A DNA stretch of 34,063 nucleotides, taken from assembly GCA_029010575.1 (NCBI GenBank), contig JAQXKS010000001.1:1-34063 (forward strand), in the 5' to 3' direction. The position numbers and the translations under genes were made by a program. This DNA comes from Bacteroidales bacterium (lineage in GTDB: Bacteria > Bacteroidota > Bacteroidia > Bacteroidales > UBA932). Position 1 is the first letter of the stretch, and each line of letters starts with the position of its first letter. Under the pieces are notes generated by a model that did no database searches, was not told the DNA's origin, and was given only the letters and a program-made list of their open reading frames with translations. This document shows, piece by piece, positions 17,145 through 26,179 of this stretch.

Positions 17145-18977
17145 TTAGTGAATATATATCTTTATATTATCCAAGTATAGATAATACTGAGAATTTGAAG
17201 CAATATGTTTGGTATTTCTGTCGGTACCCATCATGAACACGAACCTTGTTGCAGATGTACATCCGTTGACATCGTGAACCTTATGAGTCATCTGGGCAGC
17301 ATTGCCGCTTGAATGTCTTTCAGACTCGTAAACGACAGAACAGCTGGAGGCCATATCTCCTACATAGACACCGTCGATAGGAGAGTCCTGACTTGAAGTG
17401 TGAGTACCCAAGATATAGAAAGCCATCTTATTTCGAGAGTCATCCACATTAAGACCTGCAGGGACAACTATGGAATAATCGTACTCGAAAACGACATTGA
17501 CAGAAGAGCCCTCCTTTATGCGGGACATTGCGGGAGTATCCAGACGGCCTGCAAGTCTTTCAACCACCCACGCTCCGGACTGATAACGGGAGTTTATCCT
17601 TGCATTCTCTCCTTCGTACAGGGCAAAACGAGCTGCATTCCAGCCATTGTCAGGCATATACCCATCAAGAAGGTACCCGGTCCAGTTTCTCTCGTTACCC
17701 GTCGTATAATCATCATCCTTGCTATATGAAGCGGCACCTGAAAAATCTTCGTACAGAAGGTATGGTACATCTCCCAAAGAGATGGCAGCCATCTTTCCGC
17801 TTAAAGAGAGTGCAGAAGCGGGAATCGGAAGAACAGAAACGGTATTGGCTGTCTCGAACACCACAGTGGCCCTGCCTCCACTGACAGCAGCACAGATTCT
17901 GTCAAACTGTGCGACCTGCTCAGAACCTGTATACTCACAGTCAAATTGGAAATTCTCATAAAACTCACTATCATTATGGCTATATGAGAGCAGAAGCTCC
18001 TCACCCTCCTTTATATATACATCGGTAAGAGCCTCTCCGATATAATTGCTGCCAACATATAGTGTAACCTTTGCAGAGATGACACTCTCACTCAGGGAGA
18101 GCCTCACAGGAGTGGAGTGACCTGCAGCAAAAAATCTTCCTTCGACAGAGATAGGCTCCGCCTTAAACATCTTTTCAGCAGTATATGCAGTGACAAAAAG
18201 AGAATCGGACGAGGTAAAATCCCGGGTAGAAGGGAAGAGTCCCGCACATGCATAATTATAGCTGTCTCCTTCAGAAACAGTCAGTGCATCGGTCAGTTCG
18301 AGAACAATGGAGTTGCCACCCTCAGAGAGGATGCCCGGGGTATCCGGGGCAGTGACATCCATACTGTAATTGCCGGTAACATTGTAAGGGAGCGAAATCT
18401 CCAGTCTCCTGATGGAATCTGTTCCAAGGGGAGATCCCTCAGGCACGAAGAATCTGAACTGATGTAACAGATGATTCATATAGAGATTAAGAACTGTTCC
18501 GTTATTGCCATCTTCGATACTTCTGAGAGGTCCACCCGGAGTAGGGCTGCACACTATAATATCAGCACCTCCCGAGAGTCTGCCGTCCTGAACTTCAGGA
18601 ATGTTGAAAACGACATCTGTACCCTCTGCACTCACAGGAAGAGGAGAACACCCATAATAAGTATAGCGTTCCTCAGGCATTTCCTGTGAAAGAGTAGCAG
18701 TAAAGAGAGCACTAAAATCTGAAAAACCGTACACTGAAAACTGAACATTATTCAATATGAAATTCCCTGAAGGGTTCACCGCCCACAGGGCAAGACGATC
18801 ACCCTCACACCATACAGATGAGAGTCCGTCCTGAGAGATAATAGGCTTGGTAAGTGGCTCCGTAACTGAAAAACCCACAGTTATCGAACCATCCTTAACA
18901 GTCTCAATGCTCCTTTCTGAGCATGAAAAGAGCATGAAAACAGACAATAGGACAAAATAAATATTTCTATATTCCAT
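17145..18977 (-). CDS. Fimbrillin-like lipoprotein with a C-terminal jelly-roll domain
   Basis: First gene of the surface operon. The open frame extends to 19037, but that part would cover the promoter. MEYRNIYFVLLSVFMLFSC at 18977 gives a good lipoprotein signal (Cys19) and 610 residues. The N-terminal half resembles the fimbrillin-like (Mfa-like) family: GSITVGFSV, SSVWCEGDRLALWAVNP, YTYYGCSPLP, LNLYMNHLLHQFRFFV. The last 210 residues, from YEDFSGAASYS, look like a separate lectin-type beta sandwich ending YLYLDNIKIYIH, similar in closing motif to the PCMD proteins downstream. It may be an adhesin or pilus-tip subunit; no FimA-type assembly genes are present. Confidence 0.83.
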   Translation of the reverse strand: MEYRNIYFVLLSVFMLFSCSERSIETVKDGSITVGFSVTEPLTKPIISQDGLSSVWCEGDRLALWAVNPSGNFILNNVQFSVYGFSDFSALFTATLSQEMPEERYTYYGCSPLPVSAEGTDVVFNIPEVQDGRLSGGADIIVCSPTPGGPLRSIEDGNNGTVLNLYMNHLLHQFRFFVPEGSPLGTDSIRRLEISLPYNVTGNYSMDVTAPDTPGILSEGGNSIVLELTDALTVSEGDSYNYACAGLFPSTRDFTSSDSLFVTAYTAEKMFKAEPISVEGRFFAAGHSTPVRLSLSESVISAKVTLYVGSNYIGEALTDVYIKEGEELLLSYSHNDSEFYENFQFDCEYTGSEQVAQFDRICAAVSGGRATVVFETANTVSVLPIPASALSLSGKMAAISLGDVPYLLYEDFSGAASYSKDDDYTTGNERNWTGYLLDGYMPDNGWNAARFALYEGENARINSRYQSGAWVVERLAGRLDTPAMSRIKEGSSVNVVFEYDYSIVVPAGLNVDDSRNKMAFYILGTHTSSQDSPIDGVYVGDMASSCSVVYESERHSSGNAAQMTHKVHDVNGCTSATRFVFMMGTDRNTKHIASNSQYYLYLDNIKIYIH

Positions 18978-19002
18978 AATTAATATTAAGCCATAAGAGT
19001 GG

Positions 19003-19034
19003 CAAAAATAGAAAAAAATCAAAGTAATTAGCAA
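19003..19034 (-). promoter_or_regulatory. Promoter of the eight-gene surface operon
   Basis: On the minus strand TATTTTTG (19010-19003) fits TAnnTTTG, with TTG (19034-19032) 21 bases upstream. It lies 25 bases before the chosen ATG. This placement is the main reason for the shortened start at 18977. Confidence 0.65.
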
Positions 19035-19052
19035 CAATTGAGAAACAATTAG

Positions 19053-19060
19053 TACTTTTG
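19053..19060 (+). promoter_or_regulatory. Promoter -7 element for parE
   Basis: TACTTTTG fits TAnnTTTG, 32 bases before the parE ATG. The -33 match is poor. It diverges from the surface-operon promoter within a 115-base intergenic region. Confidence 0.5.
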
Positions 19061-19092
19061 TAGGAGATACAATTTTTATACACCATAGTATA

Positions 19093-20940
19093 ATGAGCGA
19101 AAAATTAAGAGATTACGACAGCGACGCAATAGAAACACTCGAGTGGAACGAGCACATAAGACACCGTCCCGGAATGTACATTGGTAATACCGGAGATGGT
19201 TCAATGCCTGATGACGGCATATATGTACTCGTAAAAGAGGTGATAGATAACTCCATAGATGAATTCGCGACCGGATTCGGAAAGGAAATAAGGATTACAC
19301 TCGAAAACAATACCGTCTCTGTAAGAGACTTCGGACGAGGAATCCCATTTGATAAAGTCATCGATGCCTCAAGCAATCTTATGACAGGAGGAAAATTCAA
19401 AGAGGGACTGTTCAAGAAAAGTGTCGGACTTAACGGAGTCGGACTCAAGGCAGTAAACGCCACCTCATCGTACTTCCACATAAAATCCATACGAAACGGT
19501 GAATTCTTCAGCTCCACTTTCTCCAAAGGCAGGCTGATATCAAAAGATTTCGGTACCTGCACTGAGAAAAATGGAACATTCGTGGAATTTACCGCAGACG
19601 AAGAGATCTTCAAAGGCTACAGGTACAACACCGAGTTCATAGAAACAATGGTAAAGAACTACGCCTACCTGAACACCGGTCTTTCGCTCTACCTCAACGA
19701 CACCCGTTACTTCTCCAGAAACGGGCTTCTCGACTTGGTAAATGACAATATGGCTGAAAGCCCCCTCTATCCCCCCATCCATCTTATAGGTGAAGATATC
19801 GAGATGGTGATAACACATGGAGAGAACAATGGGGAGAACATTGCCTCATTCGTCAACGGACAGAATACCACCCAGGGAGGAACCCACCTCTCGGCATACA
19901 AGGAGGCTCTGGCCAAGACCATTAAAGAACACTTCAAGAAAGACCTCGAACCCTCGGATATAAGGCAATCAATGATAGGGGCAATCTCCATCAGGATGGA
20001 CGAAGCCCCCGGATTTGGCAACCAGACCAAGACCAAGCTTACCTCCAAGGAGAAAGCATCCGGACTCTCGATGCGCAGCTTCATAGGGGACTTTGTGGCA
20101 GAGGAACTTGACAACTATCTCCACAAAAATCCCGAAATAGCATCCATAATGCTCAAGAAGATACAGGAATCTGAAAAGGAGCGCAAGGCCATCACCGGAG
20201 TCCAGAAAAACCTCAAAGAGAAGGTCAAGAAAGCGAACCTATGCAACAGAAAGTTGCGTGATTGCCGAGTACACTATACTGACAGCCGCAATCCCCTCTC
20301 GGAAGAGTCTTCTCTCTTTATCACAGAGGGAGATTCAGCAAGCGGATCAATCACCAAAATCAGAGATGTCAACACTCAGGCTGTTTTCAGTCTGAGAGGG
20401 AAACCGCTCAACTGTGTACAGAAAGGCGGTCATGAAGTCATGCACAACGAGGAGATGATACTCCTGAAGGCAGCCCTCAACATCGATGAAGACATGGATA
20501 ACCTGCGCTATAACAAGATAATAATAGCGACAGATGCCGATGTAGACGGCATGCACATCAGACTCCTGATGGTCAGCTTCTTCCTCAAATTCTACCCCGA
20601 ATTAGTCCGCCTGGGACATGTATACATCCTTCAGACACCCCTCTTCAGGGTACGCAACAAGAAAAAGAACATATATTGCTACAGCGAGGAGGAGAAACTC
20701 CGGGCAATGGAAGAGCTCGGTAAAGGACATGAAATCACACGATTCAAAGGATTGGGAGAAATTTCACCCGAAGAGTTCAAGGGATTTATCGGAGAGGATA
20801 TGAGACTTGACCCGGTAAGACTCACGATGGAGGACAAGATTGAAGACCTCCTTCAGTTCTACATGGGCAAAAATACCCCTGACAGACAGTTTTTCATTAG
20901 ACAGAACCTCAGAAGTGACCTCATATTGGAAATAGTATAA
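19093..20940 (+). CDS. parE: DNA topoisomerase IV subunit B
   Basis: ATPase subunit of the type IIA topoisomerase that separates daughter chromosomes. The 615-residue protein has the GHKL ATPase site with Glu49 and Asn53 (EVIDNSIDEF), the glycine motif GRGIP and the lid GLNGVGLKAVNA. A TOPRIM domain follows with EGDSASGS (Glu412) and DADVDG (Asp481, 483, 485), and the C-terminal tail ends with the QFFIRQNL segment. The Ala-free GTGDGS-like insert of GyrB is absent and the length fits Bacteroidales ParE (about 620) better than GyrB (about 650). parC is not nearby. Two lipid-metabolism genes follow 3 and 5 bases apart and are probably co-transcribed. Confidence 0.9.
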   Translation: MSEKLRDYDSDAIETLEWNEHIRHRPGMYIGNTGDGSMPDDGIYVLVKEVIDNSIDEFATGFGKEIRITLENNTVSVRDFGRGIPFDKVIDASSNLMTGGKFKEGLFKKSVGLNGVGLKAVNATSSYFHIKSIRNGEFFSSTFSKGRLISKDFGTCTEKNGTFVEFTADEEIFKGYRYNTEFIETMVKNYAYLNTGLSLYLNDTRYFSRNGLLDLVNDNMAESPLYPPIHLIGEDIEMVITHGENNGENIASFVNGQNTTQGGTHLSAYKEALAKTIKEHFKKDLEPSDIRQSMIGAISIRMDEAPGFGNQTKTKLTSKEKASGLSMRSFIGDFVAEELDNYLHKNPEIASIMLKKIQESEKERKAITGVQKNLKEKVKKANLCNRKLRDCRVHYTDSRNPLSEESSLFITEGDSASGSITKIRDVNTQAVFSLRGKPLNCVQKGGHEVMHNEEMILLKAALNIDEDMDNLRYNKIIIATDADVDGMHIRLLMVSFFLKFYPELVRLGHVYILQTPLFRVRNKKKNIYCYSEEEKLRAMEELGKGHEITRFKGLGEISPEEFKGFIGEDMRLDPVRLTMEDKIEDLLQFYMGKNTPDRQFFIRQNLRSDLILEIV

Positions 20941-20943
20941 AAT

Positions 20944-21513
20944 ATGAAACCCAAGACAGCAGGAAAATTATTGAAATTGCTCGGTTGGAAAGCAATGGAC
21001 CAGGCAATACCCGTAAAGAAGTGTATAATACTTGGGGCCCCTCACACTTCAGCGTGGGACTTTGTAATATCATACCTTTATTATAAATCAGTAGGTGGCA
21101 ATGCCAAAGTGATGATCAAGAAGGACTTCTTCAAAGGTCCTCTTAAGCCTTTGCTACTCTCATTGGGAGGTATACCGGTAGATCGCAGCCGTTCAGGAGG
21201 AGCATCACTTGTAAGACAGATGATACATGAATTCGAAAATAGCGACTCCTTCCAGCTCGCCATTGCACCGGAAGGAACCCGCAAGGCCGTCAAGAGATGG
21301 AAAAGCGGATTCCATACCATTGCAAAGGCAGTAGGAGTACCCGTATATCTTGGCTATTTCGACTGGGGAAAGAAAGAGGTGGGTGCCAAAGAGGAGATAA
21401 TCCTCACAGATGACCCCGAAGCGGACCTCAAACGCATCAGACAGTGGTACAAAGACAAAGGAGTAGTAGGAAAACACCCCGAAAAATTCACATGCGGGGA
21501 TGATTTGAATTGA
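20944..21513 (+). CDS. PlsC-like acyltransferase (1-acylglycerol-3-phosphate acyltransferase family)
   Basis: Predicted to transfer an acyl chain from acyl-CoA or acyl-ACP to a glycerophosphate or related acceptor. The 189-residue protein carries the catalytic HxxxxD motif as HTSAWD and the acceptor-binding motif APEGTRK, followed by RWKSGFHTIA. Only short hydrophobic stretches are seen, so it is probably a peripheral membrane protein. It lies 3 bases after parE and 5 bases before an acyl-CoA synthetase, which suggests that the two act in the same lipid pathway. Its short length is normal for the Bacteroidota branch. The exact substrate cannot be read from the sequence. Confidence 0.87.
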   Translation: MKPKTAGKLLKLLGWKAMDQAIPVKKCIILGAPHTSAWDFVISYLYYKSVGGNAKVMIKKDFFKGPLKPLLLSLGGIPVDRSRSGGASLVRQMIHEFENSDSFQLAIAPEGTRKAVKRWKSGFHTIAKAVGVPVYLGYFDWGKKEVGAKEEIILTDDPEADLKRIRQWYKDKGVVGKHPEKFTCGDDLN

Positions 21514-21518
21514 CAATT

Positions 21519-23204
21519 ATGAATATTTTACAGAAAAGCCTGAGGGAGTTGCTTGATTTCTGCGGAAAAGAATATCCTGACAATCAATTCCTCTCTTTCA
21601 TAGACGGTGAATCGTCATACACATATAGAACATTCCACAGTAAAGTGGAAGAGATCGCGTCATTACTCAACAGATACGGCATCCGTCCGGGAGAGAAGGT
21701 AGGCCTATTAGCACAGAACATGCCAAATTGGGTAGTAAGTTACTTTGCCACAGTTGGTTATGGAATGATTACAGTTCCGATGCTTCCCGATTTTTCAGAG
21801 AGCGAAGTCAGGCACATACTCAAACATTCAGGCAGCAAGGCTCTCTTTATCTCAGAGAGACTTCTCTCCAAACTCTCCGAAAAGGCAAAGGAGAGACTCA
21901 GACTCATAATACGCTGTGACGATTTCGAAGTGATAAAATCAGATACTGTCGCAAACCCGGACGAGGAGCAGCAAGGAGAAAGTGCTGTGGAACTATACCC
22001 TGCCCAGAGCATAAAATCCGAAGATCTCGCAGCAATAATCTACACCTCAGGAACAACAGGAAGCTCCAAAGGAGTTATGCTGACACATAAGAACCTGTGC
22101 GCCAACCTCTGGTCAGCACAGCAGCTGCGACCAAGTTTTGCATCAGATATATGGCTCTCAATACTCCCACTCTCACATACACTTGAGTCCAGCCTCAGCA
22201 TGATGCTTCCCATGCTTGCCGGTGCAAGCGTATACTATATAGACAAGGCGCCAACTCCATCAATACTGATGAAAGCTCTCTCCAAAGTGCGTCCCACCAC
22301 TATGCTCTCTGTACCACTAATCATCGAGAAAATATACAAGAGTGCAGTACTGCCCAAGTTCCGCTCCAACGCCATACTGAGATTCCTCTACTCTATTCCC
22401 TTGACCAGAAAGGTATTAAATAAAAAAGCAGGAAAGATGCTCATGGAGAAATTCGGAGGAAGACTCAGATTCTTCGGGATAGGAGGAGCAAAACTAGACA
22501 CCAATGTAGAACGTTTCCTGCTCGAAGCGCACTTTCCGTATGCCATAGGATACGGACTCACAGAGACATCGCCTCTTATAGCCGGTGCTATCCCGTCAAA
22601 AGTGAGGTTGGGTTCGACAGGTCCTATAGTTGAAGGAGTCACTGTAAAATTGCTCAACAAAGACCCTGAAACCGGAATAGGGGAAATATGTGTAAAGGGA
22701 GACAACGTCATGTCAGGCTATTTCGACAATCCTGAAACCACTGCATCAGTCTTTACACCTGACGGATGGTTCAGGACACACGACCTGGGGATGTTCGACA
22801 AAGATGGATGGCTCTACATCAAAGGCAGATCAAGCACTACCATCATCGGACCCAGCGGGGAGAATATCTACCCTGAAGAGATAGAAAGCGTAATAAACAG
22901 TCACGACATGGTAAGCGAATCTATAGTGACCAAAAGAAAGGGCAAACTCATAGCTCTCGTCCACTTCGACCAGGAAAAACTTAAAAAGAAACTGAGCCAG
23001 ACCTCGGACGAGTACCAAGAAAAATTCGAGAACCTCAAAAAAGAGGTCCTCGAATATGTTAACGAGAAAGTAAGCAAGTTTTCCAGACTCAGCGAAATCA
23101 AGGAACAGCTCGAAGAGTTCGAAAAGACTGCTACCAAAAAAATCAAGCGTTATAAATACAACGAAGACAAGGAATCAGGCAAGGACTCGGACAAGAAGAA
23201 TTAA
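21519..23204 (+). CDS. AMP-forming long-chain acyl-CoA synthetase
   Basis: Adenylates a fatty acid and transfers it to CoA. The ANL-family motifs are IYTSGTTGSSKGVMLTHKN (P-loop), YGLTETSPLIAGA, GWFRTHDLG and KGRSSTTIIGPSGENIYPEEIE. From ATG 21519 it has 561 residues. An in-frame TTG three codons earlier overlaps the stop of the acyltransferase gene, but the ATG is more likely. The C-terminus ends in a charged tail (KRYKYNEDKESGKDSDKKN). The P-loop and hinge are intact, so the enzyme should be active. The gene overlaps the convergent phosphatase gene by four bases at TTAA, leaving no space for a terminator. Confidence 0.9.
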   Translation: MNILQKSLRELLDFCGKEYPDNQFLSFIDGESSYTYRTFHSKVEEIASLLNRYGIRPGEKVGLLAQNMPNWVVSYFATVGYGMITVPMLPDFSESEVRHILKHSGSKALFISERLLSKLSEKAKERLRLIIRCDDFEVIKSDTVANPDEEQQGESAVELYPAQSIKSEDLAAIIYTSGTTGSSKGVMLTHKNLCANLWSAQQLRPSFASDIWLSILPLSHTLESSLSMMLPMLAGASVYYIDKAPTPSILMKALSKVRPTTMLSVPLIIEKIYKSAVLPKFRSNAILRFLYSIPLTRKVLNKKAGKMLMEKFGGRLRFFGIGGAKLDTNVERFLLEAHFPYAIGYGLTETSPLIAGAIPSKVRLGSTGPIVEGVTVKLLNKDPETGIGEICVKGDNVMSGYFDNPETTASVFTPDGWFRTHDLGMFDKDGWLYIKGRSSTTIIGPSGENIYPEEIESVINSHDMVSESIVTKRKGKLIALVHFDQEKLKKKLSQTSDEYQEKFENLKKEVLEYVNEKVSKFSRLSEIKEQLEEFEKTATKKIKRYKYNEDKESGKDSDKKN

Positions 23205-24046
23205 TATTCAATCTCGAGTTGGCCTACATATTCTCCTTGTGCGCCTGCCTGTACTATCACGACATCCTTTCCTGCTCTGTTCTTATAGATCTTCTCGCTC
23301 TTAAGGAAAGTGTGGGAGTGGCCGCCGATAATTATGTCTACATTCTCTGTCTTCTGGGCCAGATTGATATCGGAGAGCTGATCAGGATAACCCGAATAGC
23401 CGATGTGTGTCAAGGCAATGACCAGATCGCATCCAAGCTCATTCCTTAATTTGAGTGCAGTAGCATCTGTCACCTGATATGCGTCCTTATAGACCATACC
23501 CTTGACATTCTGTTTTGCAACCAAAGTCTTCAGGTCTGTAGTAATACCGAAAATACCGATCTTGAGTCCTCCCCTTTCAATGATTACATATGGCTTTACA
23601 ATATCTCTCAAGGGAGTATCTGTAAAGTCATAATTGGCACACACCGTGGTATATCTGGCATTCTTGAGCCTTCTTGCCAGCTCGTCCAGACCATTGTCAA
23701 ATTCATGGTTACCCAAAGTTACCACCTCGTAGCCAAGTTCATTCATAACCTGCACCTCAAGGTCTCCCTTGAAAATGGTAAAATAGGGAGTACCCTGATT
23801 ATAGTCGCCCGCATCAAGAATCAGAACATTCTCATTCTCAGCCTTGATTCTGGCAAAAAACTCAGCCCTCTGATGAACTCCGCCCTTTCCGATACCATTT
23901 CCGGAACGGATCTCTTCAATCTGGGAATGAGTATCATTGGTATGCAGAATAACCAGCTTCCTTGCATTCGCATCAAGCGAACAAGATATAATTACCAAAG
24001 CAGACAACAGCCCCTTCAAAACACTATTTCTTATTTTTCTTTCCAT
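23201..24046 (-). CDS. Secreted metallophosphatase, N-terminal half of a split 5'-nucleotidase
   Basis: Calcineurin-like metallophosphoesterase of the UshA type, likely acting on nucleotides outside the inner membrane. In 281 residues the dimetal site is complete: Asp38 and His40 (HTNDTH), Asp81 (DAGDYNQG), Asn113 and His114 (GNHEFDNG), His214 (THIGYSG), His243 and His245 (GGHSHTF). The signal segment has Cys22 in ISC and could be a lipobox. The substrate-specificity domain of UshA is missing and is encoded by the gene upstream, which overlaps by 23 bases. AAGGAG lies 11 bases before the ATG. The gene order is C-terminal domain first, the reverse of the order in one-chain enzymes. Confidence 0.9.
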   Translation of the reverse strand: MERKIRNSVLKGLLSALVIISCSLDANARKLVILHTNDTHSQIEEIRSGNGIGKGGVHQRAEFFARIKAENENVLILDAGDYNQGTPYFTIFKGDLEVQVMNELGYEVVTLGNHEFDNGLDELARRLKNARYTTVCANYDFTDTPLRDIVKPYVIIERGGLKIGIFGITTDLKTLVAKQNVKGMVYKDAYQVTDATALKLRNELGCDLVIALTHIGYSGYPDQLSDINLAQKTENVDIIIGGHSHTFLKSEKIYKNRAGKDVVIVQAGAQGEYVGQLEIEY

Positions 24047-24803
24047 TGTTTTTCTTCTCCTTTTCCAACACTATTCTTGAATCACCTGAATTATCAAGCA
24101 CCACTCCTTTGGCAGAGAGTTTCTTGAGATAGTCAGCTACAAGGTCCCTAATTACAATACCGGTTCTGGTGATGGATACTGCATCATCAGCGATATGAAA
24201 ACGGTCCCCGCCATCAAGCAGAAAATCAATGGTGGCCAAATTGTACAGAGCCTCATCATCAAGAGGCTTGCCACCGATAAGACACGATGTCATCTCTTTT
24301 CCCTTGACAGTTATCTGCACTCCGCCAAGAGCTTCGAATTTTCCATTTGATGCGAACCGTTTCAGGATCTTCTTGATACTTTTACCCTTTATCTGAGCCA
24401 CAACGAGACAATTTTCAAACGGGAACACCGAATATACATCATAAAGACGGACCGCACCTTTTGGGAAAGCCGACCTGATACCGCCGAAGTTCGTCAAAGA
24501 GAGAGTTGGGTAATCATTGTCAATATAAGGAATAGCTCCATCCAAAAGCACATCAGCAGCAAGATTGGATAGGGCTCCTTCTGGCTGCCCCTTGTCAATC
24601 TCCTCAGAAGAGTAGATGAGAATCTCCATCATTGAGCCCATAGCCTCTTGGTGGTCAGCAATGATCTTATCAATCGGAAAAATTCTCTCACTCCTGTAAG
24701 TAGAGTCCATAGCAACCCTCTTCCAGGTTATCTTAAATCCCTGTCCCCAAATAATAGACGACGAGCAGGATAATAGAGCAATAAGCAATAGTTTTCTTCT
24801 CAT
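24024..24803 (-). CDS. 5'-nucleotidase C-terminal domain protein (other half of split enzyme)
   Basis: A 259-residue protein matching the C-terminal substrate-binding domain of UshA/CD73-type 5'-nucleotidases: SNLAADVLLDGA, TNFGGIRSAFPKG (the NxGGxR element that contacts the nucleotide), FPFENCLVVAQIKGK and FLLDGGDRF. The N-terminal signal is either Sec-cleaved after WGQ or a short lipobox at Cys13. A lysine-rich tail follows EKEKKNN. AAGGAG precedes the ATG by about seven bases. It follows the ABC permease by 12 bases and overlaps the metallophosphatase by 23. It should only be active with its partner, which holds the metals. Confidence 0.88.
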   Translation of the reverse strand: MRRKLLLIALLSCSSSIIWGQGFKITWKRVAMDSTYRSERIFPIDKIIADHQEAMGSMMEILIYSSEEIDKGQPEGALSNLAADVLLDGAIPYIDNDYPTLSLTNFGGIRSAFPKGAVRLYDVYSVFPFENCLVVAQIKGKSIKKILKRFASNGKFEALGGVQITVKGKEMTSCLIGGKPLDDEALYNLATIDFLLDGGDRFHIADDAVSITRTGIVIRDLVADYLKKLSAKGVVLDNSGDSRIVLEKEKKNNGKKNKK

Positions 24804-24815
24804 CAGGCACTCCTT

Positions 24816-26165
24816 CTAGTATTTAAGCCATTTAAAAATATCTTTCCATGTGTATTTGGTACCTGACATAAGAATACCAACCCTGTAAATCTTGGCAGCG
24901 CCCCAGATTACAATAGCAATGGTAACCACCAACAGACCGATTGAAAGGATAAGTTCCCACATGGGTACACCGCCCTCAAAAGGAATACGAGCCATCATAA
25001 CCATAGGAGAGGTCAGAGGGAAGAGCGAGCCCCAGAACGAGAGGGAGCTGTCGGGGTTCTGGAATACCTGAATCATAATGAACATACCGATAATCAGAGG
25101 GATGGTAATAGGAAGCACCAGCTGATTGGTATCTGCTTCGTTATCGACACATGAGCCCACAGCTGCAAACATCGATGCATAGAGCAGATAGCCCAGAACG
25201 AAGAAGATTATGAAACATACTATTATGTAGAGCCAGTTTACGCCGAGGATTGAATTTATGAAGGTCTGCGGACCTGAGCTTTCCAGCATCTGGTTTGCCA
25301 TACCCTGTGCATCCATACCTACCATATTAGTCATCTGCGACATGGCCTCAGGATTGCCTATGAGATCCTGCCCCATAATCGCAAATCCGCCGAATACCAG
25401 CAACAAAGTCAGTATTACCCATATAAAGAACTGTGTGAGAGCTACACTGGCCACTCCGATAATCTTTCCCATCATCAGCTCGAAAGGCTTCACGGAAGAG
25501 ACTATCACCTCGACTATCTTGTTGGATTTTTCGTTGATGACACTTGTCATAACCATGTTTCCGAACATTGTGACAAACATGTAAATAATGAAACCCATGA
25601 TAAATGAGACTCCCATGTTAACCTCAACGCTTGCCTGCTTCTGACCACCTTTATCATTAATGATGAACGAATTGATTTCAACATTAGTCTTGAGTTCATC
25701 CATCATCTTTTTGAAATCTGGAATATCATACTGTGCTATCTTGTACTCTTTGACAATATCCTCAGCCATCGAGGTGATTTCACCGGTTACGGAGGCGTTC
25801 AGCTGGCGTGAAGAGTAGGTGATTACCCTCATATTTCCCTGTTCATCCAGTGCAGAGAAAGCCACAAGAGCGTCCACTCCGAGAGAATCAAGCTTCCCCT
25901 TAAGGTAGTTGACATCGTCAATATCACTTTTGACATACTCTATCTTCTTGGTATTATGAAGATTATCTGCAACTATGCCGGAATTGTCGACCACCGCGAT
26001 GCGGGTCACATTGTTATCCAGGTCTGACATCATAATCAGAGAAGGAGCAATACAAAGCGCAGCAAAGAGAATCGGAGTTATTATAGTAGTCAGAATAAAG
26101 GATTTCTTCTTAACTCTGATAGAAAATTCACGGCTGATGACCAACCAGGTCTTTTTGAAATTCAT
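24816..26165 (-). CDS. ABC transporter permease, NatB type
   Basis: A 449-residue ABC-2 family membrane protein. One transmembrane helix lies near residues 22-45, then a large extracytoplasmic domain of about 150 residues. At least five helices follow from about 185 on (MGFIIYMFVTMFGNMVMTSV, FFIWVILTLLLVFGG, IIVCFIIFFVLGYLLY, and others). The segment NEKSNKIVEVIVSSVKPFELMMGKIIG is characteristic of the NatB/YhaP group. An AGGAGG seven bases before the ATG makes a strong ribosome site. It sits 14 bases behind the ATPase gene, and the two should form a homodimeric exporter. The substrate is unknown; NatAB in Bacillus exports sodium, but that cannot be assumed. Confidence 0.9.
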   Translation of the reverse strand: MNFKKTWLVISREFSIRVKKKSFILTTIITPILFAALCIAPSLIMMSDLDNNVTRIAVVDNSGIVADNLHNTKKIEYVKSDIDDVNYLKGKLDSLGVDALVAFSALDEQGNMRVITYSSRQLNASVTGEITSMAEDIVKEYKIAQYDIPDFKKMMDELKTNVEINSFIINDKGGQKQASVEVNMGVSFIMGFIIYMFVTMFGNMVMTSVINEKSNKIVEVIVSSVKPFELMMGKIIGVASVALTQFFIWVILTLLLVFGGFAIMGQDLIGNPEAMSQMTNMVGMDAQGMANQMLESSGPQTFINSILGVNWLYIIVCFIIFFVLGYLLYASMFAAVGSCVDNEADTNQLVLPITIPLIIGMFIMIQVFQNPDSSLSFWGSLFPLTSPMVMMARIPFEGGVPMWELILSIGLLVVTIAIVIWGAAKIYRVGILMSGTKYTWKDIFKWLKY

Positions 26166-26179
26166 AACTGTTCCTCCTG

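Noticed and set aside
18978-19037. Upstream extension of the fimbrillin-like gene by 20 codons
   Set aside because: It would run through the TATTTTTG promoter and bury the lipoprotein signal that starts at 18977.
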